Made by a program: the position numbers and the translations under genes. From Helicobacter marmotae (GTDB lineage: Bacteria; Campylobacterota; Campylobacteria; Campylobacterales; Helicobacteraceae), in contig NZ_NXLR01000016.1 in the NCBI RefSeq assembly GCF_003364255.1, positions 1-41,231 on the forward strand: a stretch of DNA of 41,231 nucleotides, in the 5' to 3' direction. The notes beneath the pieces were generated by a model. The model worked only from the letters and a program-made list of their open reading frames with translations. It was not told the DNA's origin and searched no databases. The number at the start of each line of letters is the position of its first letter. The first letter of the stretch is position 1. Positions 27,308 through 36,444 of the stretch are shown in pieces.

Positions 27308-28645
27308 AACCTTAATGCCATAGCGCGCTATTTTATGCCTTAAAAGCTCTATGCTTATGCCTAATATATCACTACAACGTTGCAAGTCATACTCATTTTC
27401 TAAAAGGATTTGCCCAATAAGCTCCCTCTCAAGCTTAGCGACTTTATTTTCTTCAATATGTGCTTGATTATTGGGGAGATTGATAGCCCCAAAAGCCTTA
27501 GTGCGATTTTCTAAAAATAAATCCTTTGCATTAATTTCATCTCCATCGCTTAAAATCCCCGCTCTCTCCACTACAGACAAAAGCTCGCGCACATTCCCAT
27601 ACCATTCATAGGCTAAAAGCACATCTTTTGCCTCTTTGGAGAAATGCTTTATAGGGAGATTGTATTGCGCACATACAGATTGGAGCTTCCATTCACTTAA
27701 TGGCAGAATCTCCTCTTTACGCTCTTTAAGCGGAGGGATAAACAAAGGTATAGTCTGCAGTCTAAAAAAGAGATCTTCTCTAAATTCATTTTTGGCAATT
27801 TTGGCTTGTATATTGGCATTTGTAGCAGAGATAAAGCGCACATCAATTTTAATAGGCTTTGAGCTCCCTAGCCGTGTGAGGGTTTTCTCTTGCAGGACGC
27901 GTAAAAGCTTTGCTTGAAGTGAAAGGGGCATTTCGCCAATTTCATCTAAAAACACACTTCCACCATTTGCATCTTCTAAAATACCGCTTTTCGTGCTTGT
28001 CGCGTCTGTAAAAGCACCCTTTTCATAGCCAAAAAGTTCAGATTCTAATAAATGCTCGGGGATAGCTGCCATATTAATAGCTATAAAAGGAGCTTTAGAG
28101 CGATGGGAATGCTTGTGGATAAAGTTTGCAAATACATCTTTACCCACTCCACTCTGCCCTAAAAGCAACACACTCGCATCAGTTGGTGCTACTTTAAGGG
28201 CTAGGGCTTTAAGCTCTTCAAGTTTGGGTGAAGTGGCTATAAAATCTTTCTGCCCATCTTTTTTAGGTGTAGGTTTATTGACCTTATGAGCGATTTGGCT
28301 AAGTCTATGGGTACGTTGCAATGCCTCTATCAATGCCTCTATCTCAAAGCCTTTAATCAAAAAGTCCTTAACCCCTAAACGAATGGACTTAATGGCATTT
28401 TGCACCGAAGCATTACCTGTAATTACAATGGCTTCATATTTACCATTTAGCTCTTGCAAGAAGCTTAGTCCGTCCATTTGAGGCATATTAATATCAGTAA
28501 TAACTACCTCAAAACTATCATCAAGCTTTTTTAGCGCATCTTTAGGATTCTTAAAACTCACCACCTCATATTCCGGATAATCCTCAAATGCAGTCTCTAA
28601 AGATTTACGATAATTAATGTCATCTTCTACTATAGCTATCTTCAT
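27302..28645 (-). CDS. flgR: Sigma-54-dependent flagellar response regulator FlgR, with C-terminal HTH
   Basis: A 447-residue NtrC-type regulator that activates RpoN-dependent (class 2) flagellar genes after phosphorylation by FlgS. The receiver domain (1-118) has acceptor Asp51 in VVITDINMPQMDG. The AAA+ domain (about 135-370) has Walker A GQSGVGKD (163-170), the sigma-54 contact motif GAFTDA (210-215) and Walker B VFLDEIGE (231-238). Unlike H. pylori FlgR, which I recall as 381 residues and lacking a DNA-binding domain, this protein continues into a Fis-type helix-turn-helix (about 405-447: LQRCSDILGISIELLRHKIA). It overlaps the upstream gene by 4 bases. The kinase gene is not in the window. 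Confidence 0.92.
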   Translation of the reverse strand: MKIAIVEDDINYRKSLETAFEDYPEYEVVSFKNPKDALKKLDDSFEVVITDINMPQMDGLSFLQELNGKYEAIVITGNASVQNAIKSIRLGVKDFLIKGFEIEALIEALQRTHRLSQIAHKVNKPTPKKDGQKDFIATSPKLEELKALALKVAPTDASVLLLGQSGVGKDVFANFIHKHSHRSKAPFIAINMAAIPEHLLESELFGYEKGAFTDATSTKSGILEDANGGSVFLDEIGEMPLSLQAKLLRVLQEKTLTRLGSSKPIKIDVRFISATNANIQAKIAKNEFREDLFFRLQTIPLFIPPLKERKEEILPLSEWKLQSVCAQYNLPIKHFSKEAKDVLLAYEWYGNVRELLSVVERAGILSDGDEINAKDLFLENRTKAFGAINLPNNQAHIEENKVAKLERELIGQILLENEYDLQRCSDILGISIELLRHKIARYGIKVL

Positions 28646-29130
28646 GTTTGCTCCTTTGATAGGATATAAACCATAATGCTTTTGTTGAGTAATTTTGCAA
28701 GCACCCTTGTGGATGGTATCTCAAGCCTCATTTTAGAAGAGAGGGCATTATTTCTCCCACTGGCACTCTCACGTATATATACTTCATGTCCTAATAAACA
28801 CTCCAAAACCTGCTCTTTTTCAAGCTTTAAAACAGAGGTAATAAAATATGGCATATCATCCATAAGAGGATACCTACTTGCATCAATTTCGCATACCCTA
28901 ACGACCCTATAGCCTTTACTCGCTTGATAATTCATCACATGAGATACTCTATATGCCTCACCTTGTGGAAGATGATTGTAACTTATCATCTTATATGAAA
29001 TAAGCAATTCAACCTCTGCGCCATCAAAGCTCTCATTATATGGTAGCATATCAAGTGCATTTGCCCCATAAAATAAGCTTGGCATATTCACAAAAGTAAT
29101 AAAAGAAAAAATGCAAAGAAAATGCTTCAT
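28642..29130 (-). CDS. Exported protein of unknown function (HP0702-like position)
   Basis: A 162-residue protein with an N-terminal signal (MKHFLCIFSFITFVNMPSLF, cleavage probably after FYGANA). The mature part begins LDMLPYNESFDGAEVELLIS. It has no Cys pair or repeat, and no recognised motif. It lies 14 bp after gyrA and overlaps flgR by 4 bases (ATGA), so it is translated with the flagellar regulator. The same three-gene order (gyrA, small hypothetical, flgR) is what I recall for HP0701-HP0703. Conserved placement suggests a real envelope protein; a link to flagellar control is only a guess. Confidence 0.82.
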   Translation of the reverse strand: MKHFLCIFSFITFVNMPSLFYGANALDMLPYNESFDGAEVELLISYKMISYNHLPQGEAYRVSHVMNYQASKGYRVVRVCEIDASRYPLMDDMPYFITSVLKLEKEQVLECLLGHEVYIRESASGRNNALSSKMRLEIPSTRVLAKLLNKSIMVYILSKEQT

Positions 29131-29144
29131 AACCCTAGCAATGG

Positions 29145-31610
29145 CTATATCTCTTCGCTAGGTAGCTCGTCATCTTGCTGCTCCTTGGGGCAGGTATTGG
29201 CATATGCTACCTTATCTTTACCTACATTGACAATCTTCACCCCGCTTGTATTGCGCCCTGCCTCTCTAATGGCTTCAGTATCTACACGTATCATCTTACC
29301 TGAGCTTGTAAGCACCATTAAATCCATATTTTCATCATTGATATTGACTACACTCACAAGATTGCCTGTTTTTGATGTGAGTTTTTGCACAATCACACCC
29401 TTACCTGCACGACTTTGCAAACGATATTCTCCCGCGAGTGTTTGCTTACCAATACCCTGCTCACTCACGGTAAGGAGTTTATCTGTATCACTTGTAATAG
29501 TCGTAGCAGCAATGACATAATCTTCATTTACCTTAAATTTGATACCACTTACCCCGCGACTCACCCTGCCTATTTCACGGAGTTCATCAACGCTAAAGCG
29601 AATGCACATACCATGATAAGTAGCAATAAATAGCTCTTTGACATCTGAATGAATAATATGTGCTGTTACAAGCTCATCATTCTCATCAAGATTTATCGCC
29701 CTAACCCCCACGCTTCGAATGTTTCCATATTCTTTAAGATTAGTGCGCTTCACAATACCATTTTTAGTAAAGAACACTAGCGATTTATCATCATTAAAAT
29801 CTGTAGTAGTAATAGTCGCCATAATCTTTTCATCAGGTTGAATCTGAATAAGATTTACTACCGCTTTGCCAATGGCAGTTCGCCCAGATTCTGGAATCTT
29901 ATAGACCTTTAACCAATAAAGCTGACCTTTATTGGTTACAAACATAATCGTATCATGGGTATTGGCTACAAAAAATGATTCTATAAAATCATCATCATGC
30001 GTATTGCCGCTCACCTTGCCCTTACCACCGCGATTTTGCTTCTCGTATGTTTTAAGCAACACTCGCTTCACATACCCTCGATGGCTCATCGTAACAACCA
30101 CTTTTTCATTAGGTATTAAATCTTCTATATCAATGGCATCATAATCTTCTTCAATTTGTGTGCGTCTTTTCGTGCTGAATTTTTCTTTCACTTCTAAAAG
30201 CTCTTCTTTGACTATGCTTTTAAGCTTTTCTTCACTTCTAAGGATAGAATCTAAATATGCGATTTGCTCTTGAAGCTGGGCGTATTCTTCATTTATCTTA
30301 TCGCGCTCTAAACCTGTCAGTCTTTGAAGTCGCATTTCAAGTATGGCTTTTGCTTGCAACTCGCTTAAATGAAATGTGCTAACTAAAGCATTTTTCGCCT
30401 CATCAGTATCTTTTGAAGCACGAATCGTCTTAATCACTTCATCAATATTATCAAGGGCGATAATCAATCCCTCTAAAATATGTGCCCTAGCCTTTGCCTT
30501 TTCAAGCTCAAAAATACTTCTACGAATGATAATGGTCTTACGATGAGAAATAAAAATATGCAAAAGTTCAAGAAGATTAAAAATCTTGGGTTCTTTATTA
30601 TTAATCGCAAGAAGAATGATTCCAAAAGTGCTCTCCATTGCTGTAGATTTAAAAAGATTATTCAGCACAATTTCACTCATCGCATCGCGTTTAAGCTCAA
30701 TTACCACACGAATGCCCTCTCTATCACTCTCATCTCTCACTTCAGCAATACCATCAATAATCTTCTCTTTAGCAAGCTCAGAGATTTGCTCTACAAGCTT
30801 TGCTTTATTCACTTGATAGGGCACTTCATCAATCACAATCACATCTTTTGTCTTTGTCTTTTCAATATGCACTTTTGCACGCACGCGTATGCGCCCTCTC
30901 CCTGTGCGATAAGCCTCTAATATGCCTGATTTCCCATAGATAATCCCACCTGTAGGGAAGTCTGGTCCTTGCACAATATCAAGCACATCTTCTACATTCT
31001 GCGTATTATTATCAATAACAAAAATCAGCGCATCAATAATCTCATCAATACGATGAGGAGGGATAGAAGTCGCCATACCTACGGCAATACCACTTGAGCC
31101 ATTTACAAGCAAATTTGGGAATCTTGTAGGTAACACATCTGGCTCATGCAATGTATTATCATAATTTGGCACAAACTCCACGGTATCTTTATCAATATCA
31201 CGTAGCATTTCCTCACTAGCAGTTGTCATACGTGCCTCTGTATAACGCATAGCAGCCGCACCATCCCCATCAATAGAGCCAAAATTACCCTGCCCATCGA
31301 CAAGTTCAAGACGCATTGAAAAATCTTGTGCCATACGCACAAGCGCGTCATATACGGCGGTATCGCCATGTGGGTGGTATTTACCAATCACATCACCTAC
31401 AATCCTCGCACTCTTTTTATAAGGACGGCGAGGGGAGAGACTAAGCTCATTCATTGCATATAAAATTCTTCTATGCACGGGCTTTAAGCCATCTTTTGCA
31501 TCAGGTAATGCCCTCCCCACAATCACACTCATTGAATAATCAAGGTAACTCCCCTTAATTGATTCATCAATTTGTATATCTATGCTTTTCTCTTCTAATA
31601 AACTCTCCAT
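29145..31610 (-). CDS. gyrA: DNA gyrase subunit A
   Basis: An 821-residue type IIA topoisomerase subunit that breaks and rejoins DNA to introduce negative supercoils with GyrB. Catalytic Tyr123 lies in [11 protein letters not shown]. The quinolone-resistance region [17 protein letters not shown] carries Thr84 and Asp88 (E. coli Ser83 and Asp87 positions), that is, an unmutated-looking pattern like the Thr of Campylobacter rather than the Asn of H. pylori. The C-terminal wrapping domain holds the GyrA box QNRGGKG and repeated beta-pinwheel blades. Length is standard. It is first in a three-gene unit with the exported protein and flgR. Confidence 0.97.
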   Translation of the reverse strand: MESLLEEKSIDIQIDESIKGSYLDYSMSVIVGRALPDAKDGLKPVHRRILYAMNELSLSPRRPYKKSARIVGDVIGKYHPHGDTAVYDALVRMAQDFSMRLELVDGQGNFGSIDGDGAAAMRYTEARMTTASEEMLRDIDKDTVEFVPNYDNTLHEPDVLPTRFPNLLVNGSSGIAVGMATSIPPHRIDEIIDALIFVIDNNTQNVEDVLDIVQGPDFPTGGIIYGKSGILEAYRTGRGRIRVRAKVHIEKTKTKDVIVIDEVPYQVNKAKLVEQISELAKEKIIDGIAEVRDESDREGIRVVIELKRDAMSEIVLNNLFKSTAMESTFGIILLAINNKEPKIFNLLELLHIFISHRKTIIIRRSIFELEKAKARAHILEGLIIALDNIDEVIKTIRASKDTDEAKNALVSTFHLSELQAKAILEMRLQRLTGLERDKINEEYAQLQEQIAYLDSILRSEEKLKSIVKEELLEVKEKFSTKRRTQIEEDYDAIDIEDLIPNEKVVVTMSHRGYVKRVLLKTYEKQNRGGKGKVSGNTHDDDFIESFFVANTHDTIMFVTNKGQLYWLKVYKIPESGRTAIGKAVVNLIQIQPDEKIMATITTTDFNDDKSLVFFTKNGIVKRTNLKEYGNIRSVGVRAINLDENDELVTAHIIHSDVKELFIATYHGMCIRFSVDELREIGRVSRGVSGIKFKVNEDYVIAATTITSDTDKLLTVSEQGIGKQTLAGEYRLQSRAGKGVIVQKLTSKTGNLVSVVNINDENMDLMVLTSSGKMIRVDTEAIREAGRNTSGVKIVNVGKDKVAYANTCPKEQQDDELPSEEI

Positions 31611-31644
31611 TATGGCTCGCTCCCAAAGCTTGTATTTTAAACGC

Positions 31645-31682
31645 TGATTCTAGCCTATCTTGCTTAAAAATAGGCTAGAATC
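31645..31682. terminator. Perfect 13-bp hairpin between the TPR-glycosyltransferase gene and gyrA
   Basis: GATTCTAGCCTAT (31645-31657) and its exact complement (31670-31682) enclose a 12-base loop. It lies 40 bases past the stop of the 31724-33361 gene and 35 bases before gyrA, both on the minus strand. The T-tail after it on that strand is weak (CAGCGTTTAAAA), so it may be a terminator for the upstream gene or a structure in the gyrA leader. Confidence 0.6.
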
Positions 31683-31723
31683 TTAAAAAATGTATAAGAA
31701 AAGTTGATATAGATTTACGCCTT

Positions 31724-33361
31724 TTAGGGATATAAAGAAAGCCATTCTTTCAAATATGCCTTGAGATTTAGCATCACATCTTCCCAATGGTGCATTTTAC
31801 TTTGTGTAAAGCATATCACATGCTCATACCATGGAGTTCTTATGCCATTACCCCAACGCCAATCATAAAGCTTATGAAGCAAAACCAATGTAGGCTTGCC
31901 CATACTCGCACTTAAATGCGCCACAGCCGTATCAATACTAATGACTAAATCCATATCTTTAATAATTTCATAAGTATCGCCAAAATCATTCATCGCTCTT
32001 TGGGCAATATGATATGTGGCTAATGTATCACATTGGGGCTTATTCAGAGAATATAGTTTTATGAATGGGGCATATTCTTGCAAGGCGTTCATTAATGTCT
32101 CAAGGGGGATACTTTTATTCGCGGCTTGGCTAAATTGAGAATCTGTACTAAAGCAAATGCCTATGTTTTTCACCTTATTATGCGGGCTTCTCTCTTTAAG
32201 CATAAAGGGCATTATTTGTAAATCTTGTATGCTTTTCACTCCAAATGCTAAGGGTAAAGAGAGAAGAGAAATAGCCACATCATAATGCCCTACTTGCTCT
32301 ATAGAGCCTACACAAGGGATTTGTAGTTTTGTAAAAAGCGGGATAAGCGGCTCTTGTATAATCACACATACACTTTTTACAATCTCTTTTAAAAGCGGTA
32401 AAAAACGTGCAAACATAATGCTATCGCCAAAGCCTTGCTCATAATAAACAAGCACATGCTGATTTACAAGTGCATTTAAACCTACATCAGCCTGCCATAT
32501 ATTCGTAATGTCCTGGGGTATCATATTGGGGAGCTTTTTTCTCTCCTCATAGATTCTAAAACCCTCTTCAAATTGCAACATTTTAAACAAAAAATGCGCA
32601 TAGTTAATATAATACTCCGCCCTCAAACCATTTAATGCAATAGCCTGTTTGTAAAGTATCTGCGTGGATTGCATATCTACATTGGCATAGTTTAGCGCAT
32701 TGGCATAGTTAAATAAAAAATCGCTATCAGCTTTATAGTGCGTATGGAGTGCTTGATAAATCTTTATAGCTTCGCCAAAATGCCCCATTTGTGTGTAAAT
32801 ACTCGCTAGATTCACACCTGCATCAAGATAGCCCTTACTCAAAGCATGGAGATATAATTCTATAGCTTCGCCAAAATGCTTCAAGCCTACTCGCACATTA
32901 GCAAGATTAAACATCGCACCTAAATCATTGGGGTCAAGCTTAATGGCAATTGTGTAATGCTTAATGGAATTATGAGAATCTTCTTTATCTGAATATGCTT
33001 TTGCAAGATTAAAATGCAAACTTGAATTCTCTTGCAGCTGACTATGGGTATTTAATAAATCACAAAGAAGTGTGATACATTTTTGGGGCTCACCATTGCG
33101 GCGATAGGCTTCAGCAAGATTAATACTATAATGAGGTTGTTCTCTCTGAGATTGGGCTGCTTGAGTGAAATATTCTATCGCCCTCTCATAGAGTTTAAGT
33201 TCAAGCATCACAATACCCGCAAGATTCCATATATCAGCACGAGTACAATCAAGTGCCAAAACTTGGATACACATATCTACGCATTCATGATATTGCTTTG
33301 ATTGATAAAGCTGATATGCCATATCAGCCGCTGAAATAACATTAAAACTTTGTTGAGACAT
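31724..33361 (-). CDS. TPR-repeat protein with C-terminal glycosyltransferase-9-like domain
   Basis: The start chosen is the ATG at 33361 (MSQQSFNVISA), with AAGGGG 9 bases upstream; a TTG nine codons earlier has no ribosome site. This gives 545 residues. The N-terminal half (about 8-265) is a run of TPRs (for example AIEYFTQAAQSQREQPHYS and SIKHYTIAIKLDPND). The C-terminal half (about 290-545) matches the heptosyltransferase/GT9-like module common in bacterial TPR proteins: YYEQGFGDSIMFARFLPLLK, SLLSLPLAFG, KSIPLETL, DMDLVISIDTAVAHLSASMG and DWRWG. Probably a cytosolic sugar transferase; the acceptor is unknown, flagellin or a surface glycan being possibilities. Monocistronic, upstream of gyrA. 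Confidence 0.85.
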   Translation of the reverse strand: MSQQSFNVISAADMAYQLYQSKQYHECVDMCIQVLALDCTRADIWNLAGIVMLELKLYERAIEYFTQAAQSQREQPHYSINLAEAYRRNGEPQKCITLLCDLLNTHSQLQENSSLHFNLAKAYSDKEDSHNSIKHYTIAIKLDPNDLGAMFNLANVRVGLKHFGEAIELYLHALSKGYLDAGVNLASIYTQMGHFGEAIKIYQALHTHYKADSDFLFNYANALNYANVDMQSTQILYKQAIALNGLRAEYYINYAHFLFKMLQFEEGFRIYEERKKLPNMIPQDITNIWQADVGLNALVNQHVLVYYEQGFGDSIMFARFLPLLKEIVKSVCVIIQEPLIPLFTKLQIPCVGSIEQVGHYDVAISLLSLPLAFGVKSIQDLQIMPFMLKERSPHNKVKNIGICFSTDSQFSQAANKSIPLETLMNALQEYAPFIKLYSLNKPQCDTLATYHIAQRAMNDFGDTYEIIKDMDLVISIDTAVAHLSASMGKPTLVLLHKLYDWRWGNGIRTPWYEHVICFTQSKMHHWEDVMLNLKAYLKEWLSLYP

Positions 33362-33439
33362 GCTCCCAAACCCCTTGTGGTATTTCAAGGGGGAGAAGCA
33401 AAAAAAATACCATTAAATGGCAAGAAGTAAAAAGAAGTC

Positions 33440-34204
33440 TTAAAACACTACACCAAAAATAACAGAAAATCTTTGATAGTTGTTTTTAAAATCTTTAGTG
33501 CGCACACTATCTACATTGATACCAGCTTCAGGCGTACGTGAAGAGCTTGTAAGCTCACCCATTACATATCGAGCACCTATGCTAAATACATTTGAAAACT
33601 TCGCTCCAACACCAAGCCCATAAGTAAGACCATGATAAATATTAGCAAGCGAAGTATCATTTTGCCTTTCACTTACATAAAAATTATCGGTAATACTATG
33701 GTAAGAATACCCTACCATACCTTGAATATAAAACGACCCTGCCTGCACACCTAAAATCACTGGCACTTGTATGCCCCAACCATTAAACCCTAAATCCGTC
33801 ATAACCGCCTTGTCTCCGGGCAAGCCTGTTGTTTTATCTGCCCAAAACGCATTTGACTCACCTAAGGACTTTACATATATAGGTACGGTAATTTCTGTAC
33901 CAATATATGGGCGTAAGCCGCTTGCTGATTTAATTGAAGTAATATAAACTGAATAACCAACATCTGCAGAATGCAAAGTTAATGCTCCAAGCTTGCTATA
34001 TGAATAACCTACATGCCCCTCATTGAAGAGATACCAACGTTGCACACTTCCAGCTTGAGATGAGCCATTGAGAATCGAGCCGCTTGCAAAATTCCCCAAA
34101 AGTTGCTTTTTAGCAGTATTGAGATTGGTAGTGCTGCTTGTAGCACCAAATGTTAAGCTAAAAGCTGCTGCAAGCGCTAAAGTAATATTTTTCAAAGAAA
34201 CCAT
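33440..34204 (-). CDS. Outer-membrane beta-barrel protein (opacity/OmpA-like porin family)
   Basis: The start is the ATG at 34204, with AAGGAG 7 bases upstream and a classic signal peptide (MVSLKNITLALAAAFSLTFGA); a frame extending to 34249 adds a non-signal tail. The 254-residue product has alternating barrel strands (GHVGYSYSKLGALTLHS, FYIQGMVGYSYHSITDNFYV, GLTYGLGVGAKFSNVFSIGARYV). It ends in RFSVIFGVVF, a proper C-terminal BamA-recognition strand with terminal Phe. The layout suggests an 8-10 stranded barrel. The exact Helicobacter Omp family is not recognised. It has its own promoter and appears to be a single-gene unit. Confidence 0.85.
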   Translation of the reverse strand: MVSLKNITLALAAAFSLTFGATSSTTNLNTAKKQLLGNFASGSILNGSSQAGSVQRWYLFNEGHVGYSYSKLGALTLHSADVGYSVYITSIKSASGLRPYIGTEITVPIYVKSLGESNAFWADKTTGLPGDKAVMTDLGFNGWGIQVPVILGVQAGSFYIQGMVGYSYHSITDNFYVSERQNDTSLANIYHGLTYGLGVGAKFSNVFSIGARYVMGELTSSSRTPEAGINVDSVRTKDFKNNYQRFSVIFGVVF

Positions 34205-34234
34205 GTTCCACTCCTTGTTAAAATGAAATTGCGT

Positions 34235-34240
34235 ATCATA
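34235..34240 (-). promoter_or_regulatory. -10 element of the outer-membrane protein gene
   Basis: On the minus strand TGGTATGATAC carries an extended -10 (TATGAT at 34240-34235), placing the transcript start about 24 bases before the ATG at 34204. No good -35 is seen. A nearby GCCGATGT (about 34260) resembles a sigma-28 -10 but has no -35 at proper spacing. Confidence 0.5.
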
Positions 34241-34294
34241 CCACAACAAACTAACATCGGCTTTAAAAGTGTTTTTTCAACCTTGCATACTATC

Positions 34295-35620
34295 TTATAG
34301 TGGGCTTATATTGGGGGTAATAACCGCATTTGCTGAACGATTACTCGCATGGTAAATCACACTTTTGTGGATACGTGCGTAGTATTTGAGCAAATTTTTT
34401 TGCAAAATGGGCTCAATGCTGGGGACAAACCACGCATTATTGCTTATCATCATCACAAATGGAGGATTATCTTCATAGAATCTGCCATTTGTCCCCTCAT
34501 AGCAAATGGCATTTTTAAAATCCACACCCTTAATATGAAAATACCCAAATTCCTTCCCCGCACTAAATCCGCCAATACCTTGAAAAAATACATTCATAAA
34601 TGATTCTAAAAAAGAGGGGAGGTATTCTCCAAATGGGACAAGCAAGACTTTATCATAAAAGCTTATATTGGTATTATCAATTTTCAACATACTATTAAAA
34701 TAAGATAAACTCCCATCATCGCTCTTTTCAACGCGTAAAGCCCCTGTGATAATGACAATTTTCTTACTTAAAGATAAAAGCGTGTCCAAATGTGTAAAAT
34801 ATACAGAATCAAGCGGTACATAAAAGGCGCTCTCAGGCAACACAACGACATCATAGCCAGATTCAATCGCACTTGCAATGTCCTCAATATGCTTCCTAAA
34901 AATAAAATCCATCTCTTCTGTGCGCCATGAGAGATCTTGCTTCACATCACTTTGAATAAGCTTTATCCTTAAAGGCATACTTATAGAGAAATCTTGCATA
35001 ATCCCATGCCAATCGCAAGCTAAAATAAGGCACAGAATGCCAATAAGTTTCCGCCAAGTCTGATATTTCACAAGCAGCCAAAGGGCAAGTATGACAAAGG
35101 CAAAACTCAGCTTATCCACCCCTATGTAGCTATAAGCAAACACGCTCTCAAGCACGATCCAATCAAATCCAAGCGGCATAAGAAAGCTTAAAAGTAGTAA
35201 AAAAAGAAGTCGTATGGGCAGGCATTCACACCATAAACCGATATAAAATACAAGCCCCACAAATATCCCCTCTAACATAATCACTATTGGGATAAAAAGG
35301 TCCATATCAAAATATCTCATACCCAATGGAATCCAATAAAACCACAAGATTCCAACAAAAAATCCCACGCTAAAACGGCGGTTTTTGGGAGTGAAAAGCA
35401 CACTTGCCACACTCAAAAGACCAAGTATTGAAGCCAAAAGTGGGGATATATCATCTGTGGTGTATTGCTGATAAAGCCATTGGGCATAAAAAGGCGCAAC
35501 ACACAAGAGAGCATAAGCTAAAGAGATTCCTAGCCACATCAAAGCAGGTATGTAAGTATCAACTTCACGCCATGAAAATGCCCTCCTCTGCAAAAGCGGC
35601 ATATTCTTTGGTTTCATCAT
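34295..35620 (-). CDS. lnt: Apolipoprotein N-acyltransferase Lnt
   Basis: A 441-residue inner-membrane enzyme that adds the third acyl chain to lipoproteins. The N-terminal half has about six membrane helices (25-200). The periplasmic nitrilase-like domain carries the catalytic triad Glu263 (VVLPESAFY), Lys324 (DKVLLVPFGEYLP) and Cys373 (NAICYEGTNG). The protein ends soon after SNRSANAVITP, so it lacks the last strands and C-terminal membrane helix found in E. coli Lnt; shorter forms may be normal in this phylum. It follows the SDR gene by 20 bp in the pyrD-dapA operon. Substrates could include the lipoproteins encoded at 11-14 kb. Confidence 0.9.
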   Translation of the reverse strand: MMKPKNMPLLQRRAFSWREVDTYIPALMWLGISLAYALLCVAPFYAQWLYQQYTTDDISPLLASILGLLSVASVLFTPKNRRFSVGFFVGILWFYWIPLGMRYFDMDLFIPIVIMLEGIFVGLVFYIGLWCECLPIRLLFLLLLSFLMPLGFDWIVLESVFAYSYIGVDKLSFAFVILALWLLVKYQTWRKLIGILCLILACDWHGIMQDFSISMPLRIKLIQSDVKQDLSWRTEEMDFIFRKHIEDIASAIESGYDVVVLPESAFYVPLDSVYFTHLDTLLSLSKKIVIITGALRVEKSDDGSLSYFNSMLKIDNTNISFYDKVLLVPFGEYLPSFLESFMNVFFQGIGGFSAGKEFGYFHIKGVDFKNAICYEGTNGRFYEDNPPFVMMISNNAWFVPSIEPILQKNLLKYYARIHKSVIYHASNRSANAVITPNISPL

Positions 35621-35640
35621 ATACTAAAGCAAGATTAAGG

Positions 35641-36444
35641 TTATTTAAAAGTGGTGCCACCATCGATAACTATTGTCTGCCCAGTAAGCCAAGCACTTTG
35701 TGTCTCATCACAAAGGAAAAATGCAGCCCCTGCTAAATCTTCAGGCGTTCCCATACGATTAAGCGGAGATTCTTCTTCAACCTTAGCTTTCACTTGAGCA
35801 TAATCAGGGAATGCCTTAAGTGCATCTGTATCAATAGGTCCCCCACTCACTGCATTAACGCGTATGCCCCATTCTCCAAGCTCAGTAGCCGCATACTTCA
35901 CCATTGTCTCTACTGCATTTTTAGAATTCCCATGCCCCGCATAATTTGGCATATACACAAGATTCCCCGTTGAGCTAAGAGATACAATCGCCCCTCCACC
36001 AACTTCCTTCATACGTTTAGCTGCTTCTTGTGCTCCTACCACAAATGCAAGTACCGTGGCTGTATAGATATTATTTAGTCCCCTTGGTTTAAGGCGCATA
36101 AATGGCGCAAAGCCCCCTGCGACACTTTTACCATAAATAATGGCATTAGATACAAAAAAATCAATACGTGAAAAATCGCCATCAATTGTTTTAAAAAGCT
36201 CAACATACTGCTCAGGCTCAAGCACATTAAGAGGATAGAATCGTGCCTTAATGCCATATTTACTCTCAACATCTTGTGCAATTTTGCGTGCCTCTTCTTC
36301 ATTTTTATTATAAGTAAAGGCGACATTCACGCCATTTTGAGCAAACTTATATAAAATAGCCTTACCTATCCCCCGTGTAGCCCCGCTAATCACAAGCGTT
36401 TTGCCCTTCATAAAATCTGTCGTAGAAGTTTGTGCATTTTTCAT
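35641..36444 (-). CDS. Short-chain dehydrogenase with enoyl-ACP-reductase (FabL-like) signatures
   Basis: A 267-residue SDR. The cofactor motif is GATRGIG (Gly21, Gly25, Gly27), the classical SDR TGxxxGxG layout. The catalytic Tyr168 and Lys175 are six residues apart (YAGHGNSK), the Y-x6-K spacing of enoyl-ACP reductases rather than the Y-x3-K of ordinary SDRs. The segment [18 protein letters not shown] (197-214) is almost the FabL sequence of Bacillus as I remember it. It may therefore reduce enoyl-ACP in fatty-acid synthesis. The H. pylori gene in this position (HP1014) was annotated as a 7-alpha-hydroxysteroid dehydrogenase, an alternative. Its ATG overlaps the dapA stop by 4 bases, with GAGGTG upstream. 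Confidence 0.85.
   Translation of the reverse strand: MKNAQTSTTDFMKGKTLVISGATRGIGKAILYKFAQNGVNVAFTYNKNEEEARKIAQDVESKYGIKARFYPLNVLEPEQYVELFKTIDGDFSRIDFFVSNAIIYGKSVAGGFAPFMRLKPRGLNNIYTATVLAFVVGAQEAAKRMKEVGGGAIVSLSSTGNLVYMPNYAGHGNSKNAVETMVKYAATELGEWGIRVNAVSGGPIDTDALKAFPDYAQVKAKVEEESPLNRMGTPEDLAGAAFFLCDETQSAWLTGQTIVIDGGTTFK

Noticed and set aside
29372-31400. Frequent AGATTCT/AGAATCT words across the window as a possible signal sequence
   Set aside because: They occur mostly in coding sequence, and I attribute them to preferred Glu-Ser, Asp-Ser and Arg-Phe type codon pairs; no spacing pattern was evident.
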